Source of the DNA: Phycisphaeraceae bacterium
Lineage (GTDB): Bacteria; Planctomycetota; Phycisphaerae; Phycisphaerales; SM1A02
NCBI GenBank assembly: GCA_004213555.1
Contig: SHAP01000001.1
Coordinates: forward strand, 370,871 to 434,870
Length of the DNA: 64,000 bases
Direction: 5' to 3'
Part shown: piece after piece, positions 53,478 to 62,037 of the stretch
How the letters are laid out: every line of letters starts with the position of its first letter
Position numbering within the stretch: position 1 is the first letter of the stretch
Program-made: the position numbers and the translations under genes
Notes under the pieces: generated by a model
Database searches by the model: none
What the model saw: the letters and a program-made list of their open reading frames with translations, nothing else
What the model was told of the DNA's origin: nothing

Positions 53478-54506
53478 ATGCTTCTTCCAGGATCGACCAT
53501 TGTGCTTGCCACGGACGCCTGGCGACCGCAGATTTCGGGGGTGGTACGCACGTGGGAGTCTGTCTTGGGGGTCCTGCAGGCACGGGGCTATCAAACCGAA
53601 GTGCTCTGCCCCGCCGACCACGGTCGCACGTGGCCCCTGCCCCGCTACCCCGAAATTCGTCTGGCCCCTTGGCCCTTTGCTGCGGTCAACCGGAGGTTGG
53701 ACGCGCTGCGGCCGGACGCCATACACATTGCTACCGAAGGTCCCATTGGTGTTGCGACCCGTCGCTGGTGTTTGCGTCACAAAGTTCCATTCACCACCTC
53801 GTACCACACCAAACTCGCCGAGTACGCGAAGGCCTACACCAAACTTCCTCTCCCCTTGGGCTACGCCTTGTTGAAAAAATTTCACGGACCTGCCAGCGCG
53901 ACCTTGGTGCCCACCCCCACCATCCGCGACGAGCTGGTGGCCCGGGGCTTTCAGGACATCAACGTGTGGACCCGTGGCGTGGACCACAAGACGTTCCGGG
54001 TCCACTCCCAAAATGATCGCGAAAACTTTGGCCCCGGACCGGTGTTCCTGTACGCCGGACGGTTGGCGGTCGAGAAAAACCTCGATGCGTTTCTTCGTCT
54101 TGATCTTCCTGGGACCAAAGTTTTGGTGGGCGATGGTCCGTATCGCAAAACCTTGGAGCGGAAATACCCCGACGTGGTCTTCACGGGATACCGGCATGGA
54201 GAAGAATTGGCTCGGGCCTACGCCAGCGGCGATTGCTTCGTGTTCCCCAGCCTCACGGATACGTTTGGCGTGGTGATGATCGAAGCGATGGCCTGCGGGC
54301 TTCCTGTGGCCGCGTTCCCGGTCACGGGTCCGATCGATGTGGTCAAAGAAGGCGTCAGCGGAGTGTTGCACGAGGATTTGCAGGTGGCATGCCACCAAGC
54401 CGTGCAGTTGCCACAAGAGGACGTCCTGGAATGCGGGCGGTCGTTCACTTGGGAACGAACCACCGACATTCTTCTGGAGACGTTGGTGTCTGCCAAATCA
54501 AAGTGA
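53478..54506 (+). CDS. GT4-family glycosyltransferase
   Basis: A 342-residue GT-B enzyme. The segments ATDAWRPQISGVVRTWES (N-terminal donor-site opening), HTKLAEYAKAYT, FLYAGRLAVEKNLDAFL and PSLTDTFGVVMIEAMACGLP (E-x7-E-type) match GT4 mannosyl- or glucosyltransferases such as PimB/MgtA relatives. ATG 53478 is the in-frame start; the longer 805-residue frame covers the PSD1 gene antisense and is discarded. It is convergent (8 bp) with the LpxH-like gene, a neighbour frequently associated with glycolipid synthesis. Confidence 0.86.
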   Translation: MLLPGSTIVLATDAWRPQISGVVRTWESVLGVLQARGYQTEVLCPADHGRTWPLPRYPEIRLAPWPFAAVNRRLDALRPDAIHIATEGPIGVATRRWCLRHKVPFTTSYHTKLAEYAKAYTKLPLPLGYALLKKFHGPASATLVPTPTIRDELVARGFQDINVWTRGVDHKTFRVHSQNDRENFGPGPVFLYAGRLAVEKNLDAFLRLDLPGTKVLVGDGPYRKTLERKYPDVVFTGYRHGEELARAYASGDCFVFPSLTDTFGVVMIEAMACGLPVAAFPVTGPIDVVKEGVSGVLHEDLQVACHQAVQLPQEDVLECGRSFTWERTTDILLETLVSAKSK

Positions 54507-54514
54507 ATCAAGCT

Positions 54515-55393
54515 TCAGTTGCGATGGGACAATCGAGTATCAGTGCCAACCGTGACTTTTGCCGCTGGCTCCCGGTCGGGCAGGGGGAAGGGAATCGGTG
54601 ATCTCGTTGACGGCAACGGTTCTTCTTCCAAATGATCTTCGACGATTTTGGGAGCCAAATCTGTGGCGTGCAGCAAAGAAAGGTGCCCGGTTTCTGATTC
54701 AACCACCGCCGTGCAATTCTCAATCCAATCCCCACAGTTCAAATACGTGAAGCCATCTTCATCCACGTGGGAGGGATGATGGATGTGGCCGCACACCACA
54801 CCATCAAGTTGTTTTTCTTTGGCCTCTTGGATCAGTGTGTCTTCGAAGTTAGAAATGAACGTACACGCCTTCTTGACCTTTAGCTTCATGTACTGGGCCA
54901 ATGACCAGTACGGTTTTCCGCGCCACTGGCGGTAGCGGTTGAGCGCCCCGTTCAAACGCAGCAACATTTCGTAGGCCGAAGAACCGATCTTGGAGAGCAG
55001 TCGAGAGTGACGCACCACCAAGTCGTACTGGTCACCGTGGGTGATCAACAGGCGGCGACCGTCCAAACAACGGTGCACGTCCTGCATTTGAATCTCGATG
55101 CCACCAAAATTCATTCCAACATAAGCACGAACCGCTTCGTCATGGTTGCCCGGCACAAAGACCACCCGGGTGCCCCGTTTGACCAATTTTAAAATATGCC
55201 GTACCACCTCGTTGTGGGCCGCGGGCCAGTACGAACGCGACTCCAACCGCCAGAAATCCACGATGTCGCCCACCAGATACAGCGTTCGGGTGTCGATTGA
55301 TTTCAAAAATGCGGCCAAGACCTTGGCTTTGCAGCCGCGACTGCCCAAGTGGGCGTCGGAGATAAACACAGTTCGGAATTTGTTTCTCTTCAA
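54515..55393 (-). CDS. LpxH-like calcineurin-type phosphoesterase
   Basis: A 292-residue metallophosphoesterase: FISDAHLGSRGCKAKVL, YLVGDIVDFW, VPGNHDEAVRAY, ITHGDQYD and CGHIHHPSHV supply the metal ligands. These match UDP-2,3-diacylglucosamine pyrophosphatase-like proteins, but the true LpxH role is not proven without other lpx genes. Start is TTG 55393 with AAGGAT seven bases upstream. The last 40 residues are a Pro-rich charged tail. A pair of DnaA-box-like sequences lies just upstream. Confidence 0.84.
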   Translation of the reverse strand: MKRNKFRTVFISDAHLGSRGCKAKVLAAFLKSIDTRTLYLVGDIVDFWRLESRSYWPAAHNEVVRHILKLVKRGTRVVFVPGNHDEAVRAYVGMNFGGIEIQMQDVHRCLDGRRLLITHGDQYDLVVRHSRLLSKIGSSAYEMLLRLNGALNRYRQWRGKPYWSLAQYMKLKVKKACTFISNFEDTLIQEAKEKQLDGVVCGHIHHPSHVDEDGFTYLNCGDWIENCTAVVESETGHLSLLHATDLAPKIVEDHLEEEPLPSTRSPIPFPLPDREPAAKVTVGTDTRLSHRN

Positions 55394-55423
55394 GGGAAGA
55401 TCCTTGGGGCAAACAACCGGAGG

Positions 55424-55463
55424 TTATCCACATCCTTGTGGATAACAATTGGGTTTGTCCACA
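55424..55463. promoter_or_regulatory. DnaA-box-like inverted repeat with a third near-match
   Basis: TTATCCACA at 55424-55432 and TGTGGATAA at 55437-55445 are perfect copies of the E. coli DnaA box in inverted orientation, separated by TCCT; TTGTCCACA at 55455-55463 differs by one base. They lie in a 145-bp intergenic region upstream of the phosphoesterase gene. They could be a DnaA regulatory site, a cryptic hairpin or part of a replication origin. Confidence 0.5.
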
Positions 55464-55538
55464 TTGAAGTCTGTCCGTGTTCAGATTGTGTTTGCCCAGT
55501 GCAAAGTGTGCGTGTATCCCGACAGTTTCTCACCAGTC

Positions 55539-56537
55539 TTAAGGGGACAACATTGAACGCTCAGCTTCCACCAAAGCCATGGCCTGCACGCCGTCTTCCA
55601 AAGTTAAATCGCATGCTTCTTGGCTCTGGATCGCGTCCAAGAAAGCAGCCGCTTGGTGCTGATAACACGAACCTTCGGGGAAATCGGGCAAGTCCATTGG
55701 TTCGGTACCGTCGGTGGGGTGCACGCTGAGGGTTGGCGTCGCGCTGATGTCATACCGCAAGACCGCCCGCGCGCACACCACCATGAACCGCAGCATGAAA
55801 GGCACATCACCCTCGAGCCACGCGCCCTCTGCATGCACCCCTCCGGGAATGCCATCGAATTCGAACACCGCATGCACGTGATCAAACCCACCGCTGGCCC
55901 CACGCCGACCAAATGCATGCAACCGATCGGGTGTCCCAAAACACGACCGCACAAAGTCCACATCGTGAATGTGCAAATCAAGAAGAGCGCCACCGCTCTT
56001 GGTGTGGTCTTGAAAGAAGTCACCCCCCCACGAAGGAATGGCCCCAATGCGTTCAAAGCGTGCTTGTTGCACGGCGCCCCATTGTCCAGAACGCAGACCA
56101 TTCCGCAGATGCTTCCATTCGGGCCAGAAGCGCATGCACATCGCTGGCCACGCCACCAGGTCCGGTCGGGCCGCGCCCGCCTTGGCCACCCGCACAGCTT
56201 CGGTGCTGTCGAGGGCCAGCGGCTTTTCCACCAACAGATGCCGACCGGACTCCAACACCGCCACCGCCAGATCTGCATGAAAAACCGTGGGAGCGGCCAC
56301 CACCACCGCGTCAATATCATCGCGGGCCAAGAGGTCGGTGGCAGACGCGTGGACCGCCACGTTGTCAGGAAGCATAAATTCTTCTTGGGCGTCCAAATTG
56401 CCCTCGGAAGACGGCTGCTCCGAAAGATGCGGATCGGCCACCGCCACCAGCTTGGCACGGGGATCACGGTGGAATGCCTCGGCGTGGGTCCGTCCCATCA
56501 ACCCGAAGCCAATCACGCCAACACGTATTTCTTTCAT
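55539..56537 (-). CDS. Gfo/Idh/MocA-family NAD(P)-dependent oxidoreductase
   Basis: A 332-residue oxidoreductase with VGVIGFGLMGRTHAEAFHR (GxGxxG), VVVAAPTVFHADLAV, the signature LLVEKPLAL (EKP) and LLDLHIHDVDFVRSCFG (catalytic His region). Typical of sugar or inositol dehydrogenases; substrate unknown. It is divergent from the NagB-PIG-L fusion with 44 bp between. Confidence 0.87.
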   Translation of the reverse strand: MKEIRVGVIGFGLMGRTHAEAFHRDPRAKLVAVADPHLSEQPSSEGNLDAQEEFMLPDNVAVHASATDLLARDDIDAVVVAAPTVFHADLAVAVLESGRHLLVEKPLALDSTEAVRVAKAGAARPDLVAWPAMCMRFWPEWKHLRNGLRSGQWGAVQQARFERIGAIPSWGGDFFQDHTKSGGALLDLHIHDVDFVRSCFGTPDRLHAFGRRGASGGFDHVHAVFEFDGIPGGVHAEGAWLEGDVPFMLRFMVVCARAVLRYDISATPTLSVHPTDGTEPMDLPDFPEGSCYQHQAAAFLDAIQSQEACDLTLEDGVQAMALVEAERSMLSP

Positions 56538-56581
56538 AAGAGAGATGCTATCGAGTTGTCAGCCAAGATAGCCTGCCGTTC

Positions 56582-58492
56582 ATGAGCAGTCGACCGGAAC
56601 ACATCCCATTGGTTATTGGGGCCGACGCCAAAGATGTTGATCAGTTGGTTGCCGACCGAATTGTCTCTTGCATGCGTCGATGTGAAGACGCGGGCCGTCC
56701 ATGTGTGCTGGGCCTGGCCACCGGTTCCACCCCAACGGGCGTGTATGCAGAATTGGTAAGACGCCATCAACAAGAAGGCCTGTCATTCCGGAACGTCTGG
56801 ACGTTCAATCTTGACGAATACTGGCCCATGGACCCCAACGCGCTGCAAAGCTACCAACGCTTTATGCGCGAGCACCTGTTCGACCACATCGACATTGATC
56901 CTCAACGGTGTCACGTCCCAGATGGTCGTTTGTCCAGTGACAATGTCCTGGCAGCGTGCGATGCGTACGAAGAAAAAATCCGCGCTGCAGGTGGCCTTGA
57001 CTTGCAACTCTTGGGGATTGGACGAACCGGGCACATTGGCTTCAACGAACCTGGTTCGGGACCGGACAGTCGGACAAGGATGATTTGGCTGGACGCCATC
57101 ACCCGGCGTGATGCTGCCAGCGATTTCTTCGGAGAGCACTTCGTGCCACGTCGGGCCATCACCATGGGGGTGGGTACGATTCTTGAAGCCAAAGAAGTGG
57201 TCATGGTGGCCTATGGCGAAGGCAAAGCGCCAATCATCCGACACGCGGTGGAGGGTGAAGTCACCGAACGAATCCCCGCCACATTTCTGCAACACCATCC
57301 CCACGCCACGGTCTTTTTGGATGCTTCGGCCGCCAGTGATCTGAGACGTTGCCGGCAGCCTTGGACCCTTGGTGCGGTGACTTGGAACGACCGCACCATT
57401 CGTAAGGCAGTGATCGGCTTGGCCCGACAATTGAATCGGCCCATCCTGAAGCTCACCGACGAAGACTACAACGAGCACCACCTGCAGGAGCTCTTGGCTG
57501 AGCACGGCCCGGCCTACAACATCAACATCAAAGTGTTTCGATCCATGCAACGAACCATCACGGGCTGGCCCGGAGGAAAACCGACCACCGAACGCCGAGA
57601 AGGCGACGCTCCACATCCCCGAGACGCCATATTTCCCAAGAGGGTGCTGGTGTTCTCACCCCACCCAGACGACGACGTCATTTCAATGGGCGGCACTTTG
57701 ATTCGCCTTTGCGATCATGGCCACGATGTGCATGTGGCGTACCAAACCTCAGGCAACATCGCGGTGTTTGACGACGACGTGGTTCGAGCACTTGACCTCT
57801 CGCTCGACTTGGCGCAGCTGACCGGTTCGGCAACCAGTCCATTGACCGATTGGGTACAGAACGCCAAAGCCGAGTTGTCCAACAAATCACCTGGTGAAAT
57901 CGATGGGGCCAACATTCTGGCGATCAAAGGTCGAATTCGAAGAAACGAAGCCATTGCTGGAGCACGGGCCGCCGGGGTACCAGAAGACCACTGCCACTTT
58001 TTGGATCTCCCTTTTTACGAAACTGGCCGAGTCACCAAAAAACCGCTTGGTGCTGAAGACGTGGCGATCACAGCAGAAATGCTTCGCACTGTTCAGCCGC
58101 ACTTGATCTTCGCGGCCGGTGATCTCTCTGATCCCCATGGCACCCATCGCACCTGCTTGGACTGCATCTTTCAAGCCATTGAAATCGTGCGTGGGGACGA
58201 GTGGTTTCAAGATTCCGTGGTCTGGCTGTACCGCGGCGCTTGGCAAGAATGGGAACCCGAACAAATCGAAATGGCGGTGCCGCTGTCTCCAGAAGAACTG
58301 GATCGAAAAATAGCCGCAATCCACAAACACGAATCCCAAAAAGACAAAGCACTGTTTCCGGGAAACGACCCTCGGGAATTTTGGCAACGCGCTGAAGATC
58401 GAAACCGAGAGTTGGCGGAGACCTACGACGGTTTGGGATTTGCCGAATACGAGGCCATGGAAGCCTTCGTGGAGTATCGACCTGGAGAGTAA
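56582..58492 (+). CDS. nagB: Glucosamine-6-phosphate deaminase/PIG-L deacetylase fusion
   Basis: A 636-residue bifunctional-looking protein. Residues of about 10-260 are GlcN6P deaminase: GLATGSTPTG, FNLDEYW (catalytic Asp78), LGIGRTGHIGFNEPGSG; the NagB enzyme converts GlcN6P to Fru6P and ammonia. Residues from about 350 are a PIG-L/LmbE deacetylase with VFSPHPDDDVISMGG (His361, Asp363) and SDPHGTHRTC as zinc ligands. Such fusions are known from Bacteroidota and planctomycetes. Start ATG 56582; divergent from the Gfo/Idh gene. Confidence 0.9.
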   Translation: MSSRPEHIPLVIGADAKDVDQLVADRIVSCMRRCEDAGRPCVLGLATGSTPTGVYAELVRRHQQEGLSFRNVWTFNLDEYWPMDPNALQSYQRFMREHLFDHIDIDPQRCHVPDGRLSSDNVLAACDAYEEKIRAAGGLDLQLLGIGRTGHIGFNEPGSGPDSRTRMIWLDAITRRDAASDFFGEHFVPRRAITMGVGTILEAKEVVMVAYGEGKAPIIRHAVEGEVTERIPATFLQHHPHATVFLDASAASDLRRCRQPWTLGAVTWNDRTIRKAVIGLARQLNRPILKLTDEDYNEHHLQELLAEHGPAYNINIKVFRSMQRTITGWPGGKPTTERREGDAPHPRDAIFPKRVLVFSPHPDDDVISMGGTLIRLCDHGHDVHVAYQTSGNIAVFDDDVVRALDLSLDLAQLTGSATSPLTDWVQNAKAELSNKSPGEIDGANILAIKGRIRRNEAIAGARAAGVPEDHCHFLDLPFYETGRVTKKPLGAEDVAITAEMLRTVQPHLIFAAGDLSDPHGTHRTCLDCIFQAIEIVRGDEWFQDSVVWLYRGAWQEWEPEQIEMAVPLSPEELDRKIAAIHKHESQKDKALFPGNDPREFWQRAEDRNRELAETYDGLGFAEYEAMEAFVEYRPGE

Positions 58493-58502
58493 GATTCAGC
58501 AA

Positions 58503-58847
58503 ATGAGTCTCGCCGCCGATATCGATGCCGCTCTGGCCCAAGTCAACGAACCCGACCAAGTCGTGGTGGTCCGTCACGTGAGCACCAATCAATTTGTGCA
58601 ACTGGTGCATCGAGATGGGTTCATGGTTGATTGTCCTGTGGAACAATCACCAGCCGATTTCCGCGACACCATCACCGCACTTTTTGGCGATGAACCCATC
58701 GAAGACGATGAGCTCAAAGACAAAGTCTTCGAAACCTGGCAGAAGACCTTTGACTCCGCCGCCGAAGCCGGGGCCCTCATGCTTCGGGTGTTGACCGAAG
58801 GTTTTGGCCACGACCCCGCCGACCGCTTCGACATCGAACGTTACTGA
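58503..58847 (+). CDS. Hypothetical protein after the NagB-PIG-L fusion
   Basis: A 114-residue acidic, soluble protein (MSLAADIDAALAQV start, GGAGAG upstream). No family recognised. It begins ten bases after the nagB stop and probably shares the transcript. The C-terminal half contains a helix-rich stretch (DELKDKVFETWQKTFDSAAE). Earlier in-frame codons inside nagB are not used as the start. Confidence 0.6.
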   Translation: MSLAADIDAALAQVNEPDQVVVVRHVSTNQFVQLVHRDGFMVDCPVEQSPADFRDTITALFGDEPIEDDELKDKVFETWQKTFDSAAEAGALMLRVLTEGFGHDPADRFDIERY

Positions 58848-58864
58848 AGCCCACGCCAAAATCT

Positions 58865-60328
58865 TCAGCGGGAAAGGAAGGCCTCCCGCGCCGCTTCGGC
58901 TTCACGCAGTTCCGTCGGCGTGTAGGGCTTTGGCCGAGGAGGCACTGGACCTTCCACGGGTTCATGCACTTGGGCCACCAACACGTCGCCCACCAAGGGC
59001 AGACCCTCAAAGCGCAGCTCGTAGACAAACCACGGCTGCAACTCGCTGAGCCGCAAGCGCAAGCCCGAATCCTCACGCTCCAGAGTCGCTTCCACCATGG
59101 CTTGTTCGTACTGCTCTGAGCCGTAGGTGACGTGGTAGTTGTACCGAAAGCGGCGCACCGTCACTTTCGCTTTGGCCAACTCTTCTTCCGTCAGCGAACG
59201 CGTGGTCGACAACGCAAAACCATCGGCTGTGAGGTCACAGGTCGTGAACGCCAAAAACGGTTGGCTGGTGGGGGTGATCTTGGTGATGCCCTTGGCCCCC
59301 GTCCAACCGTGGTCGGTGTGCCCCACCCACAAGGTGCCATCTTCAGCAAAGGCCAACCGGTTGTTGCCCATGCGCAGACCACCCCCGTCGATCATGGTGG
59401 TGATGGTGGCCCGGGTGCGCCCCCGGACCTCTTGCACCATGGCGCGGCAGATGCGCTCGTGGTTCATTTCACCAATCAGAAGATCGCCCGCGAGCGGCCC
59501 CCACGACTCGGGAATCACGATGGGGTCGCACGGGCTGTTGGCCATGGTGCCTTGGGGGAAGACCCCAGCGGGCAATTGCCGCAGGGCGTCCAACTCCGCC
59601 GCACTGCGATCCAGCGGCTTGCCCGCAAAACCATCACGCCACACCAACGAAGCCGGGTGGCCGTAGTGCTGCCCTGCTTCCAAGTGATACAGCGGACTGG
59701 TGCCAATCCAGTCGCCCTGGTTGTCGATGGTCCACAGCCGGCCTTCGTGGTCAAAGCCCAAGCCATTGGGGCTGCGCAGCCCCGAGGCAAACGGGGCCAT
59801 GGTGCCATCCGGTGCCAATTTCATCACCCAACCCCGCCACGGCACCGAGGCGTACATGCGCCCATCGCGGCCATCCAAGGTGAAGGTTCCGCGTTTCTCA
59901 TGACGCACCCCCGCGCCATTGCTGGCAGTATTCAGGGCGAAATACAAATGGCCCTCATCGTCTTCCACCGGACCAAAGTTGAATTCGTGGTAGTTGCCGG
60001 ACAACCCGAAGTCGTCGCACAGTGTGTTGTATTCGTCGGCTTGGCCGTCGCCATCAACATCAACCAACTCGGTCAGCTCCGGCCGCTGCATCACCACGAC
60101 CGAGCCATCTTCCCGCACCAACAGTCCCAAGGGATCATGCAATCCCGTGGCAAAGGTGCGCCACGCGTTGTCTTCCAGAACACACACTTCACCGTGGTGG
60201 AAGCAGGCCCACACCCTTCCCTGCGCATCGACGTCAATGCCGCCCACCTCGGCCACCACCCCTTCGGGGGTATCGATGCGTTCGATCAAAAAGGGATCGG
60301 CCGACAACAACAACGCCGCCAACATCAT
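58865..60328 (-). CDS. Secreted PVC-type NHL/DUF7133-like beta-propeller protein
   Basis: A 487-residue exported protein. ATG 60328 overlaps the stop of the upstream cupredoxin gene by four bases (ATGA) and yields MMLAALLLSADPFL as a short leader. NHL/PVC-type repeats (VGGIDVDAQGRVWACFHHGEV, GLRSPNGLGFDHEGRLWTIDN, GDWIGTSPLYHLE) build a propeller resembling the N-terminal part of planctomycete membrane-bound dehydrogenases; the family has no proven substrate. No heme CxxCH motif is present. Likely partner of the cupredoxin encoded just upstream. Confidence 0.8.
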   Translation of the reverse strand: MMLAALLLSADPFLIERIDTPEGVVAEVGGIDVDAQGRVWACFHHGEVCVLEDNAWRTFATGLHDPLGLLVREDGSVVVMQRPELTELVDVDGDGQADEYNTLCDDFGLSGNYHEFNFGPVEDDEGHLYFALNTASNGAGVRHEKRGTFTLDGRDGRMYASVPWRGWVMKLAPDGTMAPFASGLRSPNGLGFDHEGRLWTIDNQGDWIGTSPLYHLEAGQHYGHPASLVWRDGFAGKPLDRSAAELDALRQLPAGVFPQGTMANSPCDPIVIPESWGPLAGDLLIGEMNHERICRAMVQEVRGRTRATITTMIDGGGLRMGNNRLAFAEDGTLWVGHTDHGWTGAKGITKITPTSQPFLAFTTCDLTADGFALSTTRSLTEEELAKAKVTVRRFRYNYHVTYGSEQYEQAMVEATLEREDSGLRLRLSELQPWFVYELRFEGLPLVGDVLVAQVHEPVEGPVPPRPKPYTPTELREAEAAREAFLSR

Positions 60329-61989
60329 GCGTCCAGCTCCTCGTCGCTCAAGCGGCGGTCCCACACCCGAACTTCATCGATCCATCCGCCAAAAGCGACC
60401 TTGTCATCACCACCGATGACGATGCCGCCTTTGGGCTGGGCCCCACTGGCATACGACCAACCCCCCGCCTCAACCGTGGTGCCGTTGGCATCCCACCGCA
60501 CGGTGACCCGTGTCCAGCCATCACGACGGTCCTGTTCGCGAGAAGAGGTGGCCGAGTCGCTGCGTCCCCCTCGCACCCCCAGCGAATTCTCGCCCAGCAC
60601 CACCGCCTGGATGCGGTCGGCGTCGCGGTGGTCAAAGGAAAGCACCGGCGTGCCCCGGGGTTCCCGGCACCACAAATCAATGGTGCCCGCTTCAGCCGCG
60701 GTGGCCCCGCACTTCCATCCCTTTTCCTGAAAAGGAAGCGCCCGCCCCGCCAAACCCGCCGCAGGCAACCGCTCGGGTTTGTGTCCGGTCGGACGCACGG
60801 TGTCGTCCATCGACCAGTACCACCGAGGCAAGGTCGGGTCGGCTTCGATCAGGTTGACCGCTTCCACGCCGCCGGCCATGGTGCGGCGCTGTTCCAGCAG
60901 CGCTCCGGCGACCGGGCGAATGCGCTCTTCGACCACGTCGCCATTCATTTTCCACCGAAAGACCGGTCGCCCTTGCTCGAGGCGATAGCCCAAGAACGCA
61001 CGATCTCCCTGCTCGATGGGCGCGGTGTCGTTCCGCCAGACAATGTGACCAAGAACCCGCGCGAGCGCATCGCCGTTGCCCGCAAAATGGTTGCTTGAAT
61101 CCAAGAAGTCACCGGTCCACGCATAGCGCAGTTGCATGGTGCCGGCATCCCAGCAGTAGTGCACGCCTTCTGGGGTCGCCACCGCGATGGACGCCGGCCC
61201 TGAGTCGGGCATGAACATGCGCACGACGGTGTCGGCTTCCAGAGAAACAGAAGAGGACGCCGATTCGGCGCCCTCTCCATTGGCTGCGTTTTTGGCGTCG
61301 TTCCATCCCGGCGGAATGCCAGGGTCGGCATCCTCGGCCGGAATTTCGGCGGCGGCTGGATCCTCGACCACATGCATCACGCCGTACATCGAAACTTGGT
61401 GACCAGGATAGATGCACGCAAAGGGATACGCCCCGGCCTTCTCGGGGGCATTGAACGTCACCGAGCCGGTTTCACCGGGGTTCAGGAGTGCAATCGCGAC
61501 GATGTCCTCGCCCTCTTTGAGAACCGACCGGCTCTTGGTGGGGATGTAACCCGAGCCGACGGCTTTGGGCCCCATGCGCATCATGTCGGTGAATACTTTC
61601 ATGCGGCGACCGGGCTTGGTGAAGACGAGGTTGTGGGGCTGGGCTTGGGGGTCGTCGTTTTCAAACTCCACCGTGAGACGCTCACCGGTTTGGGCGACAA
61701 ACCGTCCCAAACTGAAGTGCATGTTGGGGTACATCCCAATCTTCACCATGCGGGCATTGCTGCTGGCGTCCGGGGCTTCGGGCTCTTCCACCGCTGTCGC
61801 CTCGGAGGCGGTGTCCGCTTCGGTCACAGAGACCACTGGTTCGGGTTCGGGCTCTGCTGCGGGCGCGGTGCTGACTGGCACCGCCGAGGCTTTTTGCCTC
61901 TTCCACATCTGGATCAATGGCACGTGGAACATGCTGACGACCAAGAACAGGGCCACGACGGCAGAGAGCCAAACTCGGATTGCTTGCAT
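60325..61989 (-). CDS. Membrane-anchored azurin-like cupredoxin with LamG-like C-terminus
   Basis: A 554-residue protein. ATG 61989 is fixed by a perfect AGGAGG five bases upstream. Residues 6-28 form a single transmembrane helix, followed by an Ala/Pro/Glu-rich linker to residue 78. Residues of about 80-210 are a cupredoxin: KIGMYPNMHFSLG, QPHNLVF (His119), and the type-1 copper motif CIYPGHQVSM (Cys192, His197, Met201; azurin spacing). A middle domain (about 255-390, HYCWDAGTMQLRYAWTGDFLD) resembles domains of planctomycete cytochrome proteins. The end (about 400-554, WYWSMDDTV) is LamG-like, possibly glycan-binding. The NHL gene overlaps its stop. Confidence 0.84.
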   Translation of the reverse strand: MQAIRVWLSAVVALFLVVSMFHVPLIQMWKRQKASAVPVSTAPAAEPEPEPVVSVTEADTASEATAVEEPEAPDASSNARMVKIGMYPNMHFSLGRFVAQTGERLTVEFENDDPQAQPHNLVFTKPGRRMKVFTDMMRMGPKAVGSGYIPTKSRSVLKEGEDIVAIALLNPGETGSVTFNAPEKAGAYPFACIYPGHQVSMYGVMHVVEDPAAAEIPAEDADPGIPPGWNDAKNAANGEGAESASSSVSLEADTVVRMFMPDSGPASIAVATPEGVHYCWDAGTMQLRYAWTGDFLDSSNHFAGNGDALARVLGHIVWRNDTAPIEQGDRAFLGYRLEQGRPVFRWKMNGDVVEERIRPVAGALLEQRRTMAGGVEAVNLIEADPTLPRWYWSMDDTVRPTGHKPERLPAAGLAGRALPFQEKGWKCGATAAEAGTIDLWCREPRGTPVLSFDHRDADRIQAVVLGENSLGVRGGRSDSATSSREQDRRDGWTRVTVRWDANGTTVEAGGWSYASGAQPKGGIVIGGDDKVAFGGWIDEVRVWDRRLSDEELDA

Positions 61990-62037
61990 ACAACCTCCTG
62001 AAGATGCCATTCTACGGACAAGACCAAAGGAGGTCCC

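Noticed and set aside
53421..54416. Upstream extension of the PSD1 frame (1041-residue version)
   Set aside because: The extension lies antisense to the GT4 gene; ATG 53420 with a leader peptide is the plausible start.
59132..60730. 532-residue plus-strand open frame
   Set aside because: Antisense to the NHL and cupredoxin genes; no domain signal.
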